From Geosiphon pyriformis (taxonomy: Eukaryota > Glomeromycota > Glomeromycetes > Archaeosporales > Geosiphonaceae), in NCBI GenBank assembly GCA_016748015.1, contig JAAOMT010000762.1:372001-436000 (forward strand): DNA of 64,000 bases, given 5' to 3'. The notes under the pieces were generated by a model. It was not told the origin of the DNA. It worked only from the letters and a program-made list of their open reading frames with translations, and searched no databases. Positions 52,174 to 63,326 of the stretch are shown here, in pieces; position 1 is the stretch's first letter; each line of letters starts with the position of its first letter. The position numbers and the translations under genes were made by a program.

Positions 52174-53279
52174 TAGATATTAAAAGATAGGAAGAGCATT
52201 GATGAAACCAAAAAGCATAACTGTGAATTCATAGGTGCCATATTGGGTAATAAAAGCAGTTTTTTTTCTGCTTTTTGGATCTATCTCTACTTGTCAAAAT
52301 TCAGTAGTTAAGTCAATAGTTGAGAAGAAAGCAGCATCATTGAATTTATCTAGAATTGCATCAATTTTGGGAAGTGGGTACATGTCTCTTATAGTAATAG
52401 TATTTAATTAACAGTAGTCAATACAGAAGCATAGAGTTCTACCTTTTTTGGATATCACTACAACTGGAAAAACCTATTCACTCTTGGTTTTTTGTATGAA
52501 TCCAAGATTTTTTATCTGGTTTATCTTTTTTTTAATGAACTCATTATTGTGTTAATTAGATTGATAAGGCTTCAAATAGATAAAATAAGTTTTTTTTATG
52601 GTGATAGTGTGTTGTATCACATAAGTTTGTCCAGAAATATTACTTTCTTTTGAGATAACTGGGCTATTTCTAGCCAACAGATTTTCAATGTCTACTTTTT
52701 TTTTTCAGAAGAAGGTTTTTTTTGTTCTATAACTAGTAATTAGATTTCAGATGGTTTATTCTCAAAGAACTTCTGTATTTTTTTTAGTTCTTTTCTGAGT
52801 ATCAAACTAATTAGCTTCCAATCTTTATAATAGATCAAACAGAATTTGCATTCATTACTAGAAAAATACAAAGATTTATTGCACCAGCATTTGGCACAAG
52901 AATCATGTTACCAATAACTGTTTTTTGCTTTCTTGTCAGGTTTTCTATTAAAAGTTTTTTTGAGAATATTATAATAGGGCCAGCAGATTAGCTTGCCATT
53001 TACCATGATTTTTTTTTTGTCAGCTTTAATATTGTCCAGTAGCTTGCCATTGCTGGTGAAGATAGTATAAACAAGTTCAACAGTTTCTTTTTGTTCTTCT
53101 TGATCTTCTTTATTATCACTCTTATCATTATTTGATTCATTTAATTGTTCTTTTTTTTGGTTTTGCTTGGGTACTAAAGGAGTTGTCCAATGATGATACT
53201 TAACCACAATGGGCTTTTCACCACATCTGATGATTAGCTCACAAAGTTTATAGTCAAGTAATGCTTTGGCTTTCTTAAA

Positions 53280-53633
53280 CTACTCATTGCCAACAATTAT
53301 GGTATACTCTTTTGCTTCAGATACTTTCATATCAGTTTTAATGCTGATATCATTGATGTAAACAAGAACAGCTTTGGCTATGTCCAGATCTTTCTTTTTG
53401 CTATCATGTATATTGGTCATTGGTCTAGTTGAAGGTTCATTAATTTTTCTGCCAATTGTTTCAAAGAAATGTTTGGCTATAATGCTAACAGATAATTCAC
53501 TGTCTAAAATCAGATCAATAAAGTAACCAGCTACTTGGGCTTTGTAGATTAGAGGGGTGACATTGCTGTTGTCAACAAGTTCAGTTTGGTGAGAACACTT
53601 GTTGGTTTTTGGTGTCTTCTTCTTTAGAATCAA
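53280..53633 (-). pseudogene. Aspartic protease region of element C2
   Basis: A 117-codon stretch with LILDSELSVSIIAKHF, in which the protease Gly is changed to Glu. It is preceded by CSHQTEL, aligned with CSCQTGL of element C, and further upstream by a broken Gag-Pro linker (53901-53680). The piece at 53207-52908 downstream is the acidic linker toward the RT. Confidence 0.7.
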
Positions 53634-54003
53634 TAATTTGTGAAGATTTTTTCTAAACTATAAATAGATTATTAACTGGTCAAAAGTAATATATGCTAGA
53701 GTTTCTATAAGAATAAGATCCAGATTTTTGTATAATTTCTGGGAGTTCTAACTTTGGAGAATTCTTAAAAACTTTAGTCTTTGGTAGCTCATTGTTATTA
53801 GCAGTAGAAGTTGAGGCTTTGTTGAGATCTAGAACAAAATCAATTTTGGCTTTTTTTTTCTTTCTTGTTAAGTTAGGAGTGTTGATTGCCAATTCATCCA
53901 TATTATGGTTATTATTAATTAAGTTAAAGGTGTAAAAGAGATTTTTTTCTGGTTGGTTTGCACTCTCACTCTTTGGAAATGTACCTACTAGTTTAAAAGC
54001 TGA

Positions 54004-54884
54004 TGTTACTCATAGAATATAAGAAGTATATTATTATTAACAAGTAGATATTAGCCAATCAGAAGTAGACATAGTAAATGTGAAATTCCAGGATTCCTCT
54101 CAAAGAAATTGTAAGATTCCAAGAATTTCAGGATTCTCTGACAAGAAATGACAGGATTTCAAAATTCCAAAATTCTTTTTATCAGGAATCGCAGGATTCT
54201 AGGAATTTCAGAATTCCTGTTATAAGGAATTGAAGAATTGAGGAATTTCAAATATGTATATATAACAGTAGTATTAGAAGCAAAAGAAAAAAAATTGACA
54301 CCAAGAATCTTTAGCTTAGTTACTACAATCCTCAAATAAATAATTATTCACTATATCAAATTCATTCTTCACTATCAATACTTCATGTTAATAGTAACTG
54401 ATACTTAATCATACTAGAACAATAATTCTTAATCACGGCTATTGACGGGATACTAACTTGCAAATTGCCTTGGCTTATTTCTTATTTTCTCTTTTATTTT
54501 TTCTTTATTTTTTTTGTTGTCTACTAACTTGATTAAAGAATTTACTCTTGGAAGACTTATGAAGGAATAAACTTGCTTAAACAATACTTACTCTTAGAGG
54601 ACTTATGGAGGAACTGACATTAGGAAACAGCACTAGTATATACTTACTAAGGATATTGTACTAAGAGAATCATCAATCATCAAGCTGAGCAAGCAATTGA
54701 CAAAACTACAGTTTCAGAAAACTACTAATAAACTGTTACCAGTAAATTTTTATCCATTATACAAAGAACTCAATTGGAAAACCTTCAGATAAAATACCTT
54801 CAGATTATCATTGTTACCAATCACTTTGAGCACCAAGTTATGAGTTTGTTATTCACTTGACACTCCAAAGAATCACTTATAACA
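54004..54884 (+). repeat. 5' LTR of element A
   Basis: 881 bp, TGTTAC...ATAACA, so the ends form a TGTTA/TAACA inverted repeat. The U3 part (54085-54260) is a series of imperfect units built on AGGATTCC and GAATTCC. A TATATATAACAG stretch at about 54257 may be the TATA region. It matches 63327-64000 as far as the window allows. Confidence 0.9.
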
Positions 54885-54886
54885 TT

Positions 54887-54904
54887 TGGTGCTCCCTGTG
54901 AGAT
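54887..54904 (+). promoter_or_regulatory. Primer binding site of element A
   Basis: TGGTGCTCCCTGTGAGAT begins two bases after the LTR end. TGG matches the CCA end of a tRNA, and the position is that of a minus-strand primer site. The tRNA species was not identified. Confidence 0.6.
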
Positions 54905-54948
54905 ATAATCCTACAGAAAACCAGTGCCAACAACACCATCCAAACGTG

Positions 54949-56690
54949 GCAGAATCAGAAATTATAGGAGCCAATTACTTAGGATTTGCAAAATTCTTGT
55001 TTCAACAATACAGCCAACAATTAAGATTAAACAGTAATCACTACCCAGCCAAATTAGCCTTCAACTATTACGTCAATGATAAAATCACAGACTGTTTAGG
55101 AGGAACTGTTAATATCGAGTCAGTAAGAGAAAATTTCTATACAGAATTATTTCAACATACTAGCTTACCAAGAAATCACAGTTTTGCCCTAATCATCAGA
55201 AAAATCAATCAAACCATTGAAAGATACATGCAACAACAATTTCCTATTACCTATGCAGACAAAGGTAAAAGAAGAATACAAACACCAACAGCAACACCAA
55301 AAAGAATACAGTTACTTAGTTAGAAGAAACACAGAGTAGAATCACCAACTGCTCTATCATATCACTACACACCTGAAAGTGCCATCAACATTTTATCAGC
55401 AAACATGTTCACATCAAACGTAACATTAACATTTGGAAGATTTCAGTTCCAAAGCAAAGAACAGAAAAAAGACTTATTAGAACCATACGGTGTGTATTTT
55501 GAAGGATTTAAATCACGATCCCCAATGCCATTAGGAATTTGATCACCAATATCCCAACCAGATTTTGGAGCCACTATTCTGTGAGAATTATCAGAGAAAG
55601 AAAAAGAAGGAAGTAAAGATTAAGGATTCACTTACCAAAACCTGATCTCAGAAAACTTGGAATTCGGAACCCCAAACATTCAAACTCAGCAAAATCAAAA
55701 CAATCAGAACTCTGATTTAATTAATCAGCCAAACATAACCCCAAATATTGTCATCAATCACCCACCAATTGATCCAATAGTTGAACCCATTTAGCAGCCA
55801 CCTCAACAACCGAATCCGCAAATCCAACAGCCACAAGGACCACTTCAGCAACCACCACTACAACAACAACTGCTACAGCAGTCACAACAACAACTAAACA
55901 TAAACCAAATGGCCTATGCACCCATTACCAAGTTAGAAAACTTTACCAGTAAAGAAGACAATGTTCAAGCATGGATCAATGATGTCTTCAAGACCATCAT
56001 AGCAAACAATTAGAACGATGCCAGAGCTCTACAGACAATCTCATATTTTCTCAAAGAAACCACTGATTCTTGGTACCAGAGTTTAGCCACCAGATCACAA
56101 ACATTCCAACAATTCAAAACTGTCTTTCTGGGATATTTTAGCAACAATAACAGTATTAATTGTCTAGCCAATACTTTTACCACAATCAAACAAAATAATA
56201 CTAAAGCAGTCACAACATATTTAGGACACTTTCATAGAATCCTACGCCAAATTCAAGCCATCGACACCATGTATTTCACAGAATCCCAGATCCTCAACCA
56301 GTTTATTTGTGGCCTGCACAGTAGCATTTTGCAACATATATGCCCATTACATCCAGCCAACTTTCAAGCCGCAGTACACATGTCAAAGATTTTGAATTAG
56401 CTGAGCTAAAAGCCAATCATGCTCAAGCTGTAAATTTAGTAATGAATGAATCATCTGATTTGGATTTCAAATTAAAGCAAATCAGTGATACCATCAATCA
56501 GAAAATCAAGAGATACTTAGCTAACAACTATTAGTTCATTTATTAACCTTCCCAAAGATGCAGTAATCAGAGAAACTACAATCATTCCCAAAATCAAGCG
56601 CATTTCTCAACATCGGCCAATCAGCAGTGGCAGCCAGAGATGTATGTCTGCCACAATTATGGTAAACAAGGCCACATAAGAGCCAACTGC
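54949..56690 (+). pseudogene. Gag of element A
   Basis: An N-terminal region of about 125 codons is open from 54949 (GTG-GCA-GAA, where an ATG would be expected; copy E also has GTG). It is followed by stops. A Gln/Pro-rich linker (55780-55910) precedes a gag core with AWINDVF, WYQSL, FKTVFLGYF and TYLGHFHRIL (55960-56240), split by single stops. A zinc knuckle at 56649-56690 reads CHNYGKQGHIRANC: the second Cys is replaced by Tyr, so metal binding is lost. The Cys mutation and Trp-to-stop changes are G-to-A type. Confidence 0.75.
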
Positions 56691-57005
56691 AATGCTTATA
56701 ATTAACAATCGGGAAATTAACATCGAAACCCCGATCACCAATTCCAAACCCCAAATCAATATCAAAATCAAGAGCAAAATCAAAACACTTATCTGCCAAT
56801 GACACAACAGCCAATTTATCAAGCACCAGTATATTAGATCCCAGTTTATCAACCGCAACCACCAGCAATATATTAACTGCAGCCATCCATAATATATCAA
56901 CCCCAGTCACAAGTAATCTATCAACCTCAAACCATTCAAACACTGCCCCAAAACTTACTTCAACATGGAATCTAAAGACTGAGAATGACATAACAAAACT
57001 GGAAA

Positions 57006-57398
57006 TTGGTGATGGTTGTCCACCAACTGATTCCCAGTTTCTTCAACTTATCATCAGGATTGTATTTTTGGAATTTGGGTACCAGTGCTACCCAAAACCT
57101 GAATTCCCAGAACTATTTAAGTCTCCTGGTTACCCCAGAAGATGCCACACCCAGCAACCCAGAAACCAACCCAATCCAAAAACTTACCAGCAACATACCA
57201 CTAGCAATGGTCACTGAAAACAAAACATTAGCAGCCATTTTCCTGTTTGAGTTTGAGAAAACCACCCCAGTCCTATTATTCAGTAGAGCTGCTCTTGAAG
57301 AGAAACCCATTACAGCAATATATACTGATGCCAAAGTAGATGGCCACTCTATCAAATTAATTTTAGATAGTGGTTTAGCAGGCAGCATTATCATGTAA
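57006..57398 (+). pseudogene. Aspartic protease of element A
   Basis: A 130-codon open piece ending in a retropepsin-like core: AKVDGHSIKLILDSGLAGSI. Asp-Ser-Gly is kept, but the next residue, usually Ser or Ala, is Leu. The frame stops at 57396-57398 shortly after; it resumes in the same frame with DQLG and a FPFEINGI segment, so the enzyme is truncated. Confidence 0.7.
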
Positions 57399-57791
57399 CA
57401 ACTCATAGACCAATTAGGTCACTGAGTTGATCATGCTACTAGTGTTCATATAATTACTGCTAATAGAGTAACCAAAACTCCAATTGGTGAAATCGACAAT
57501 TTCCCATTCGAAATCAATGGCATTATAATACTCATTAAAGTCTTGGTAATGGAAGCCACACAATAACAGACTCTCATGGATAATAATTAGTTGTTGAAAA
57601 CTCATACTACCCTCAATTGAACCACCCAAGAACTACAATTAATCTTTGGTGGTCAGCATATTCAAACACTGGTCACTTGTGGCCACTTTAAGCCAAACAA
57701 TGCCCAACCACTCATCGAGTTCGAGAAAGAAACAAGGAAACCTACCTGGGAAGCCTACTAAGTCTTATGGGCTAACCAAGACCATAACAAG

Positions 57792-58290
57792 TTGTCACTA
57801 GTACCTTCTTGGAACAGCAACATCAAAGAAAAACAAAAAGAAACAGAACTTACCTGGACCTCTGACCAAGCTTGGGAAACAAAAAATGACTACAATGAAC
57901 CAGCCGATTGGGAATGGAAAGAAGAAGATAATGGAAAGAGAAAAGAGAAAGAAACCATACTGAAAGAGACCACCAGCACCAGCGAAATAACCAATGGCTG
58001 GACCAGTTCATACTTAGTCCATGAGCCACTATCACAACTGCCATATATTTTATTCAAATGCAAAGACTGTGGAAAAAAACTTTTTTTCATGGGAGCATGG
58101 ATCATGCCAGACAAAAACCACTGGATACAAACCCATTACTATTGTAAGCCATGCTATAAAGAATGTTATGGCTACCCAAAAAAACAGAGCAAGTAGGACA
58201 ATGAACCATGTCTCGCTTGCGGCAAACAATTGCTCGACAAAGGAATGTGGAATGACATCCCTGGTCAAGGAGGAATGTGTGACACTTCAT
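57792..58290 (+). pseudogene. Cys/His-rich (LIM/treble-clef-like) segment of element A Pol
   Basis: An acidic, Trp-rich region (57830-57990) is followed by CKDCGKKL, then about 20 residues, then HYYCKPCYKECYG. That is C-x2-C-x21-H-x2-C-x2-C, the layout of the first half of a LIM-type zinc module. After one stop (58194-58196, TAG where Trp is likely) comes a second module with CLACGKQLLDKG and CDTSCQYM. The order is conserved in copies D and E although decayed. The function is unknown; zinc binding is inferred from the spacing. Confidence 0.5.
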
Positions 58291-58634
58291 GCCAATACAT
58301 GATCCTTATTAATAACTAAGTAAGTTGTGGTACCCCGATTATAGCAGCATGGCACCGAGCGCTTGATTGTTTAGATGATTACCTCTATGACAAAGAGGAG
58401 ATCTAATGAATGGCCAATACCAAAGTAGAAGGTACTACACCCAGTAAAATACTGGAAATTAAAAACAATCCCCCAAAACCAGTCGATATTATTCGTATTC
58501 CTAACTTAGACACTTTCATGGACAAAGAAACAGATTCAGAAGACTTCCACAAATACTACCAAAATTTGGCACCTACAAAAAAAGAGTAGGAGCAGTGTTT
58601 AGAACAACTAAACACCCAATTATGTGACCACTGT

Positions 58635-59669
58635 TTGATTCCTTGTGACTTCCAATATTGTAATGAGTGTGACCTTATTTACAATCCACTACCATGCATA
58701 ATCTACATGATCCCAGAGGAAATCGAACTAATCAGCAGCTGTGCATCCAAATCGGAATTACCATTCGATTCCAATTCAAACTCTGACAATGATGATAACA
58801 AAAACACCAGTTCCAGCTCCATTCAAATTGGTGATAATAATGACAACAATTCTAACTCAGATTCAAACTCTGACCCAAAATATAAACAATACATTGCACT
58901 GCCAGACCTCTCCAAAGAACAGAAGTTAAAATGGTATAGTGACAATAATAAAGGTATTATGCCAGAATGCACACATAATACTGATGCCAGGTTTGATCTG
59001 AGGTATCCAGGAAAAGATGTCATCAAATTGGAACCACATTTGCGCACTTGCATTGATCTGAAAGTAGCATTAGAAATCCCAGCAACAACAATAGTTTAAT
59101 TAGCATCTAGGAGTAGTTTAGTGAAAAGAGGGATTAATATAAGAGGAGAAATAATTAATGCAGGATATATAGAAAATATTATTGTTATGCTACAAAATAA
59201 CTCTAAAAAGACCTATATCATAGAGCCAAATGAAAAGATAGCACAGACAATATTCCTGCCTCTGGTGAAAATAATGCAGTTAGTATCAGTGGAAAATAGG
59301 GAGGAATTAAGGATAACAGCAAAAAGAATACAGGGATTTAGATCAATGAGTAGAATAGATGTACTAGTCAATATGGCAGAAGAAAAAATTGTTGACCTAG
59401 GAGAAATTATCTCAATGGGTCAAGCAATTTCTATTCCATCATATGGCCAGTACATGGTAGGAATAAAGCGGAAAGTAAAAAAACAGAATCAAATTTTTGA
59501 AGCAAAACCAACTCTTTGTGAATCAGGAGAGATTGGATTCATTAATCTCCATATACCAGCCAAAGATTACAGTTACATCAAAATTCCCATCTATAATAAC
59601 ACAGGAAATGTCATAGTAATATCAGCCGAAACCACTATTGGATATTTAAGCACTGAAATAGAGAATTAA
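58635..59669 (+). pseudogene. dUTPase-like domain of element A Pol, interrupted by one stop
   Basis: A Cys-rich stretch just upstream (CDHC and CNECDLIYN) and an Asp/Asn/Ser linker precede a trimeric dUTPase-like domain. Motif I is ARFDLRYPG (58986-59012), motif II SRSSLVKRGI, motif III GEIINAGYIENIIVML, motif IV YIIEPNEKIAQTIF and motif V QGFRSMSR (about 59330). dUTPases hydrolyse dUTP to dUMP and keep uracil out of DNA. Deviations from consensus (Gly to Arg in I, Asp to Asn in III, Gly, Thr and Gly changed in V) are all single transitions. TAA at 59097-59099 splits motifs I and II. A linker with KIPIYNNTGNVI leads to the RT. Confidence 0.75.
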
Positions 59670-59879
59670 TTACCAAGCACCATTCCAGACTTTCCACAGC
59701 TTTGTGAATATGTCAATATCATATCACAAACAATATATGAACAAAGCAAATGTTATTTGCTCTAATCAAAGCAATTGGAACAAATGAACATGGGAAACTT
59801 AGATCCACTTCAATGTATACAGCTTAAGATGTTGTTTAACAATTTCAATGACATCTTTGCCAGTGAAAACGAGTTTGGC

Positions 59880-60660
59880 CAAACTGATATTATCCAGCAT
59901 TAGATTAAGACTAAAAATGTAATGTCAATTAAACAAAAAGCATACAGAGTACCACCAGCTAGCCATGAGATCATTTGTCAAGAGATAAACTGAATGCTTA
60001 ACAATGGGCTAATTCAATCATCAATGAGCCCATGGTCATCACCAGTGGTACTTGTCTGGAAGAAGAATAGAAAAATCCGATTTTGTGTGGACTACAGGAA
60101 ACTCAATGGTGTAACTTGTGAAGACAGCTATTCAACCCCAAGAATACAAGAATTGTTTGATGCTTTCGGCAAAAACAAATGATTCTTAACATTAGACTTA
60201 AACAGTGGTTACTGGCAAGTAGCCATGGATCCAGCTGACAAGGAGAAGATGGCATTTACCACTAGAGAAGGGAATTTTGAATTTGAAGTAATGCCTTTCA
60301 GCTTAACCAATACCCCAGCCACTTTCCAATGGCTAATGAAAATTGTTTATACTGACTTATTGTGGAAATCAATAGTTGTATACTTGGACAACACCAATGT
60401 ATTCTCAAAAACATTTGATGATCATTTTCATTATCTTTAACAAGTGTTCAAAAGGCTAAGAAAAGCAGGACTAAAGTTAAATGCAACAAAGTGCTTCTTC
60501 AGCAAGACAGAACTAAAATTCTTGGAACACATAGTCAGCAAAGACAGCATCAAAATAGATCCAGAGAAAATAGAAATAGTAAAAAACTTTCCAGTACCAA
60601 CCAATGTGACTGAATTGAAATTATTCTTGGGATTCACAAGCTATTATTGATGCTTTATAA
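59880..60660 (+). pseudogene. Reverse transcriptase of element A
   Basis: Well preserved but broken. WSSPVVLVWKK and FCVDYRKLN (fingers) are followed by LTLDLNSGYWQV with the first catalytic Asp after a TGA at 60180-60182. VMPFSLTNTPATFQ comes next, then VVYLDNTNVFSK, where the second Asp of the LDD box is Asn (AAC at 60390-60392), then LKFLEHIVSKDSI. A TAA at 60438-60440 and a TGA at 60648-60650 add to the damage. Confidence 0.85.
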
Positions 60661-61200
60661 AGAACTTTTCAAAAATAGCTCAACCACTCAATAATCTGCA
60701 AATCAAAAATACAAAATATAAATGGACAGAAAGTTAACAAGAAGCTTTTGATATTCTGAAAAGAAAGCTTATTCAAGCTTCAGTACTGATCTACCCAGAT
60801 CACAACAAACCATTTATTATTACCACCAATGCATTAGGCCAAGCATTGGGAGCAGTACTATCTCAAAAGAAACCAGACAGCAGAAAACATCTAGTAGCAT
60901 ATGCCAGTTGAGGTCTAACACCAGCCGAAAAGAACTATGGAACACCAGAACTAGAACATTTAGCAATCTATTGGGCAGTCATGAAATGGAACAAATACTT
61001 GAGCCAAAAGTTTGATATATACATGGATCATAAAAGGTTAACATCATTTTAAAAGCAAAAATTTGATGATGGCTGCCAATCCAGATAGAAAATGGCATTC
61101 TCACAATATACTTATACTATACACTATAAGAAAAGAAAAGACAATGGAAATGCTGATGGTTTGTTACAAATAAGACAAATCTAAGAACATTTCAACCCAA
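60661..61200 (+). pseudogene. RNase H of element A
   Basis: Follows the RT connection (NFSKIAQPLN). IITTNALGQALGAVLSQ is the first catalytic motif with Asp replaced by Asn, and LEHLAIYWAVMKWNKYL carries the second acid. The third motif reads YMDHKRLTSF. Several TGA and TAA codons replace Trp or Gln. Confidence 0.7.
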
Positions 61201-61456
61201 AAATATAACAAAACCAGAACAATACCAATGAAAAATATAACAAAAGATGAACATACAAAAATATTAACAACTTTAACATTATATAAACATTCAACAGTTC
61301 AAGAAGAATTTATCTCAAATGAAATAAAAGAGTATTAAACAACAATCACAATATTTTATCACTCACCAAAATATACTTTATTGGAAAAATAGAAGAGATC
61401 TAGATTAACCAACCAGAGTAATTACAGAGCCAGAAAAAAAAACAATATTATTCAAC

Positions 61457-62392
61457 ATGCATTCAAATCCAACAGCAGGACACTTTCACAAAGAAGCAAC
61501 CATGAAAAAAACTAGAAAAAGATACTATTGGCCATCAATATATCCAGACATTATCCAATATATTCAAAATTGTGATGCTTGTCAGCGAAAAAAAGGAACA
61601 AGACCCAGTGAACCATTAAGACCAGTCAAAGTGGGACAACCATTCGACCATATTGGAATTGATTTAGTCAGACTATTAACAATTACCAGCAGAGGAAACA
61701 AATACATAGCAGTAGCCATGGACTATCTCACTAAATGGCCAGAGATGAAAGCAATTCAAAAAGTGGATGCAGAATCCATTGCCAAATTCATTCATCAGGA
61801 TTTGATTTGTCGACATGGATGTCTAAAAGAATTATTATCAGACCAAGGAATGCATTTTGTGAACAGAACATTAATAGAATTGAGCCAAAGATTCGGAATT
61901 AAAAGACTATTATCATCATCATACCATCCACAAACCAATGAATTAGTCGAAAGATTCAACAGAACATTGTGTGAAGCAATAGCTAAGCTCAGCCAAGAAA
62001 ACCAGAATGATTGGGATTTGTTGATACTATCAGTACTATTTGCTTATCGGACAATAAAGCAAGATACTACACAAGCAACATCATTTGAATTAGTATATGA
62101 TAGAACAGCAACACTATCAATGGAAATAGAAATCAGCACATATCCAACCAAACCAATAACAGAAAAAAATTTCAAAAACACATTGTTGAAAAGAATATAT
62201 AACTTAATGGAAACATTAGAAAACCAACAACAGAGAGCAGCTGATAACATACAAAGATTACAAAAAAAACAAAAAAAAAGACATGATAACCAACTACCAG
62301 ATAAACCAGTTGAACTCAAGATTGGAGACAAAGTACTATTATATTGTACCAAAGTGGAAAAACAATGGAGTGGAAAATTTGACTCCAAATAG
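61457..62392 (+). pseudogene. Integrase of element A, longest open frame of all element copies
   Basis: 311 codons open. An HHCC zinc site (His2, His9, Cys39, Cys42 of this frame) is followed by an intact catalytic triad: Asp69 in GIDLV, Asp129 in LSDQG and Glu165 in ELVERFN, giving the D-x35-E spacing of retroviral-type integrases. It continues through FAYRTIKQDTTQ and the C-terminal IGDKVLLYCTK. A TAG at 62390-62392 stands where W/Q-x-GPF is expected; the SH3-like end (DGPFHIEEIL, AYKLRL) continues in frame to TAA at 62626-62628. The domain is locally intact but not expressed as part of a working Pol. Confidence 0.85.
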
Positions 62393-62654
62393 GATGGACC
62401 ATTTCACATAGAAGAAATTCTAGGAAATAGAGCTTACAAATTAAGATTGAATAACAAAATCTTAACCAAAGCAGCACATGGAGATTGACTGAAACCATAT
62501 CACTATATAGCATCATCATCTACCAGTAATATTCCACAACTGGAAGTACAGAGAATACTAGTCCAACCAGATAAGATTCCACAAGATCTGGAACCAATCA
62601 TCATCATTGATAACAACATGTCCAATTAATTGACAAAAAAAATATATAAAGGCA

Positions 62655-63313
62655 TGGTTGATGTGACAGAAAAATGCAGAAAAATGGAAATTACCAACAA
62701 CATCTATTCATTAGCACAACAAATCTTTCAATTAATTCAACACCAGAAGATGGAAATTACAATCAATCAACAAACTATTTGATACAAAAGTACTGCAAGA
62801 ATACCACAACACAAAGTACAGAAAAAACTTGAAAATGTTGTTGACAAGATCATGACCAAGGTAAAATTGGCCATGAAAGAACAATGAATAGTCGGATTAC
62901 ACCAAGAACTTACCAGAGAAACTTAGACTTGGTAGACACAACAATTTTTGAAAAACTATTGTCATTTTCACTTGGGACAACACGTAAATATCCAGAATTT
63001 GTACACTGACAAAACAAAATAGTTATTTGACACAACAATACTGAGACAACTAGAACAATTTATAGGAAAGAACAATCTAACCACACAAGCTCGAGCTATT
63101 TACTGGCTATATATGGGATTTCAAGACTGACCAGAAATCTTACTCAACACAGCAATAGATACAGTTACAAGTAATCAATTGGAAAAAATGACCAATGCCT
63201 AATTTAAAGAACTACAAACTCAAATAACACAAATAATACTCAAAAAAGAAGTTCAAGAAATAATTCAAGAGGGGAAATTAAAAGAGTTAGATTTCAATGG
63301 AGCTCAATATTAA
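62655..63313 (+). pseudogene. Extra ORF downstream of integrase (ORF3) of element A
   Basis: After the Pol stop (NMSN then TAA, shared by all four family-1 copies) the same frame runs on from ATG at 62655, or at 62694, to a TAA at 63311-63313, with five internal TGA/TAG/TAA codons. Readable stretches include MEITNNIYSLAQQIFQLI, KLENVVDKIMTKVKLAMKEQ and LEQFIGKNNLTTQARAIYWL. It is helical and Lys/Gln-rich, with no transmembrane segment or signal peptide, so an env-like role is not supported. Equivalents lie in B (about 3200-2507) and D (about 21700-22370). The function is unknown. Confidence 0.5.
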
Positions 63314-63323
63314 AAGAAGGGAA
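63312..63323 (+). promoter_or_regulatory. Polypurine tract of element A
   Basis: AAAAGAAGGGAA lies three bases before the 3' LTR, the position of the plus-strand primer. Copies D and B keep purine runs at the same place. Confidence 0.75.
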
Positions 63324-63326
63324 TAA

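Larger units (their letters stand above)
48545..54003 (-). mobile_element. Family-2 element C2, nested in E and cut by A
   Basis: Homologous to element C along its length on the minus strand: 3' LTR, Pol tail, integrase, RNase H (about 51430-51740), RT and protease. The sequence at 53940-54000 continues colinearly with 12240-12295 of element C up to the exact base where the LTR of element A begins, so the gag half should resume beyond A, outside the window. Decay is intermediate between A and E. Confidence 0.8.

Noticed and set aside
54886-54948. Gag start at TTG 54886
   Set aside because: This would place the start codon within the primer binding site. The conserved homology with copy E begins at about 54949.
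56536-56991. Minus-strand 151-codon frame in element A
   Set aside because: Antisense to the gag C-terminal region rich in Gln/Asn/Pro codons; such codons read in reverse as Leu, Val, Ile and Gly without stops. No relation to any element function.
62655-63313. Envelope gene downstream of integrase
   Set aside because: No signal peptide, transmembrane segment or glycoprotein-like Cys pattern can be seen; the readable stretches are hydrophilic and helical.
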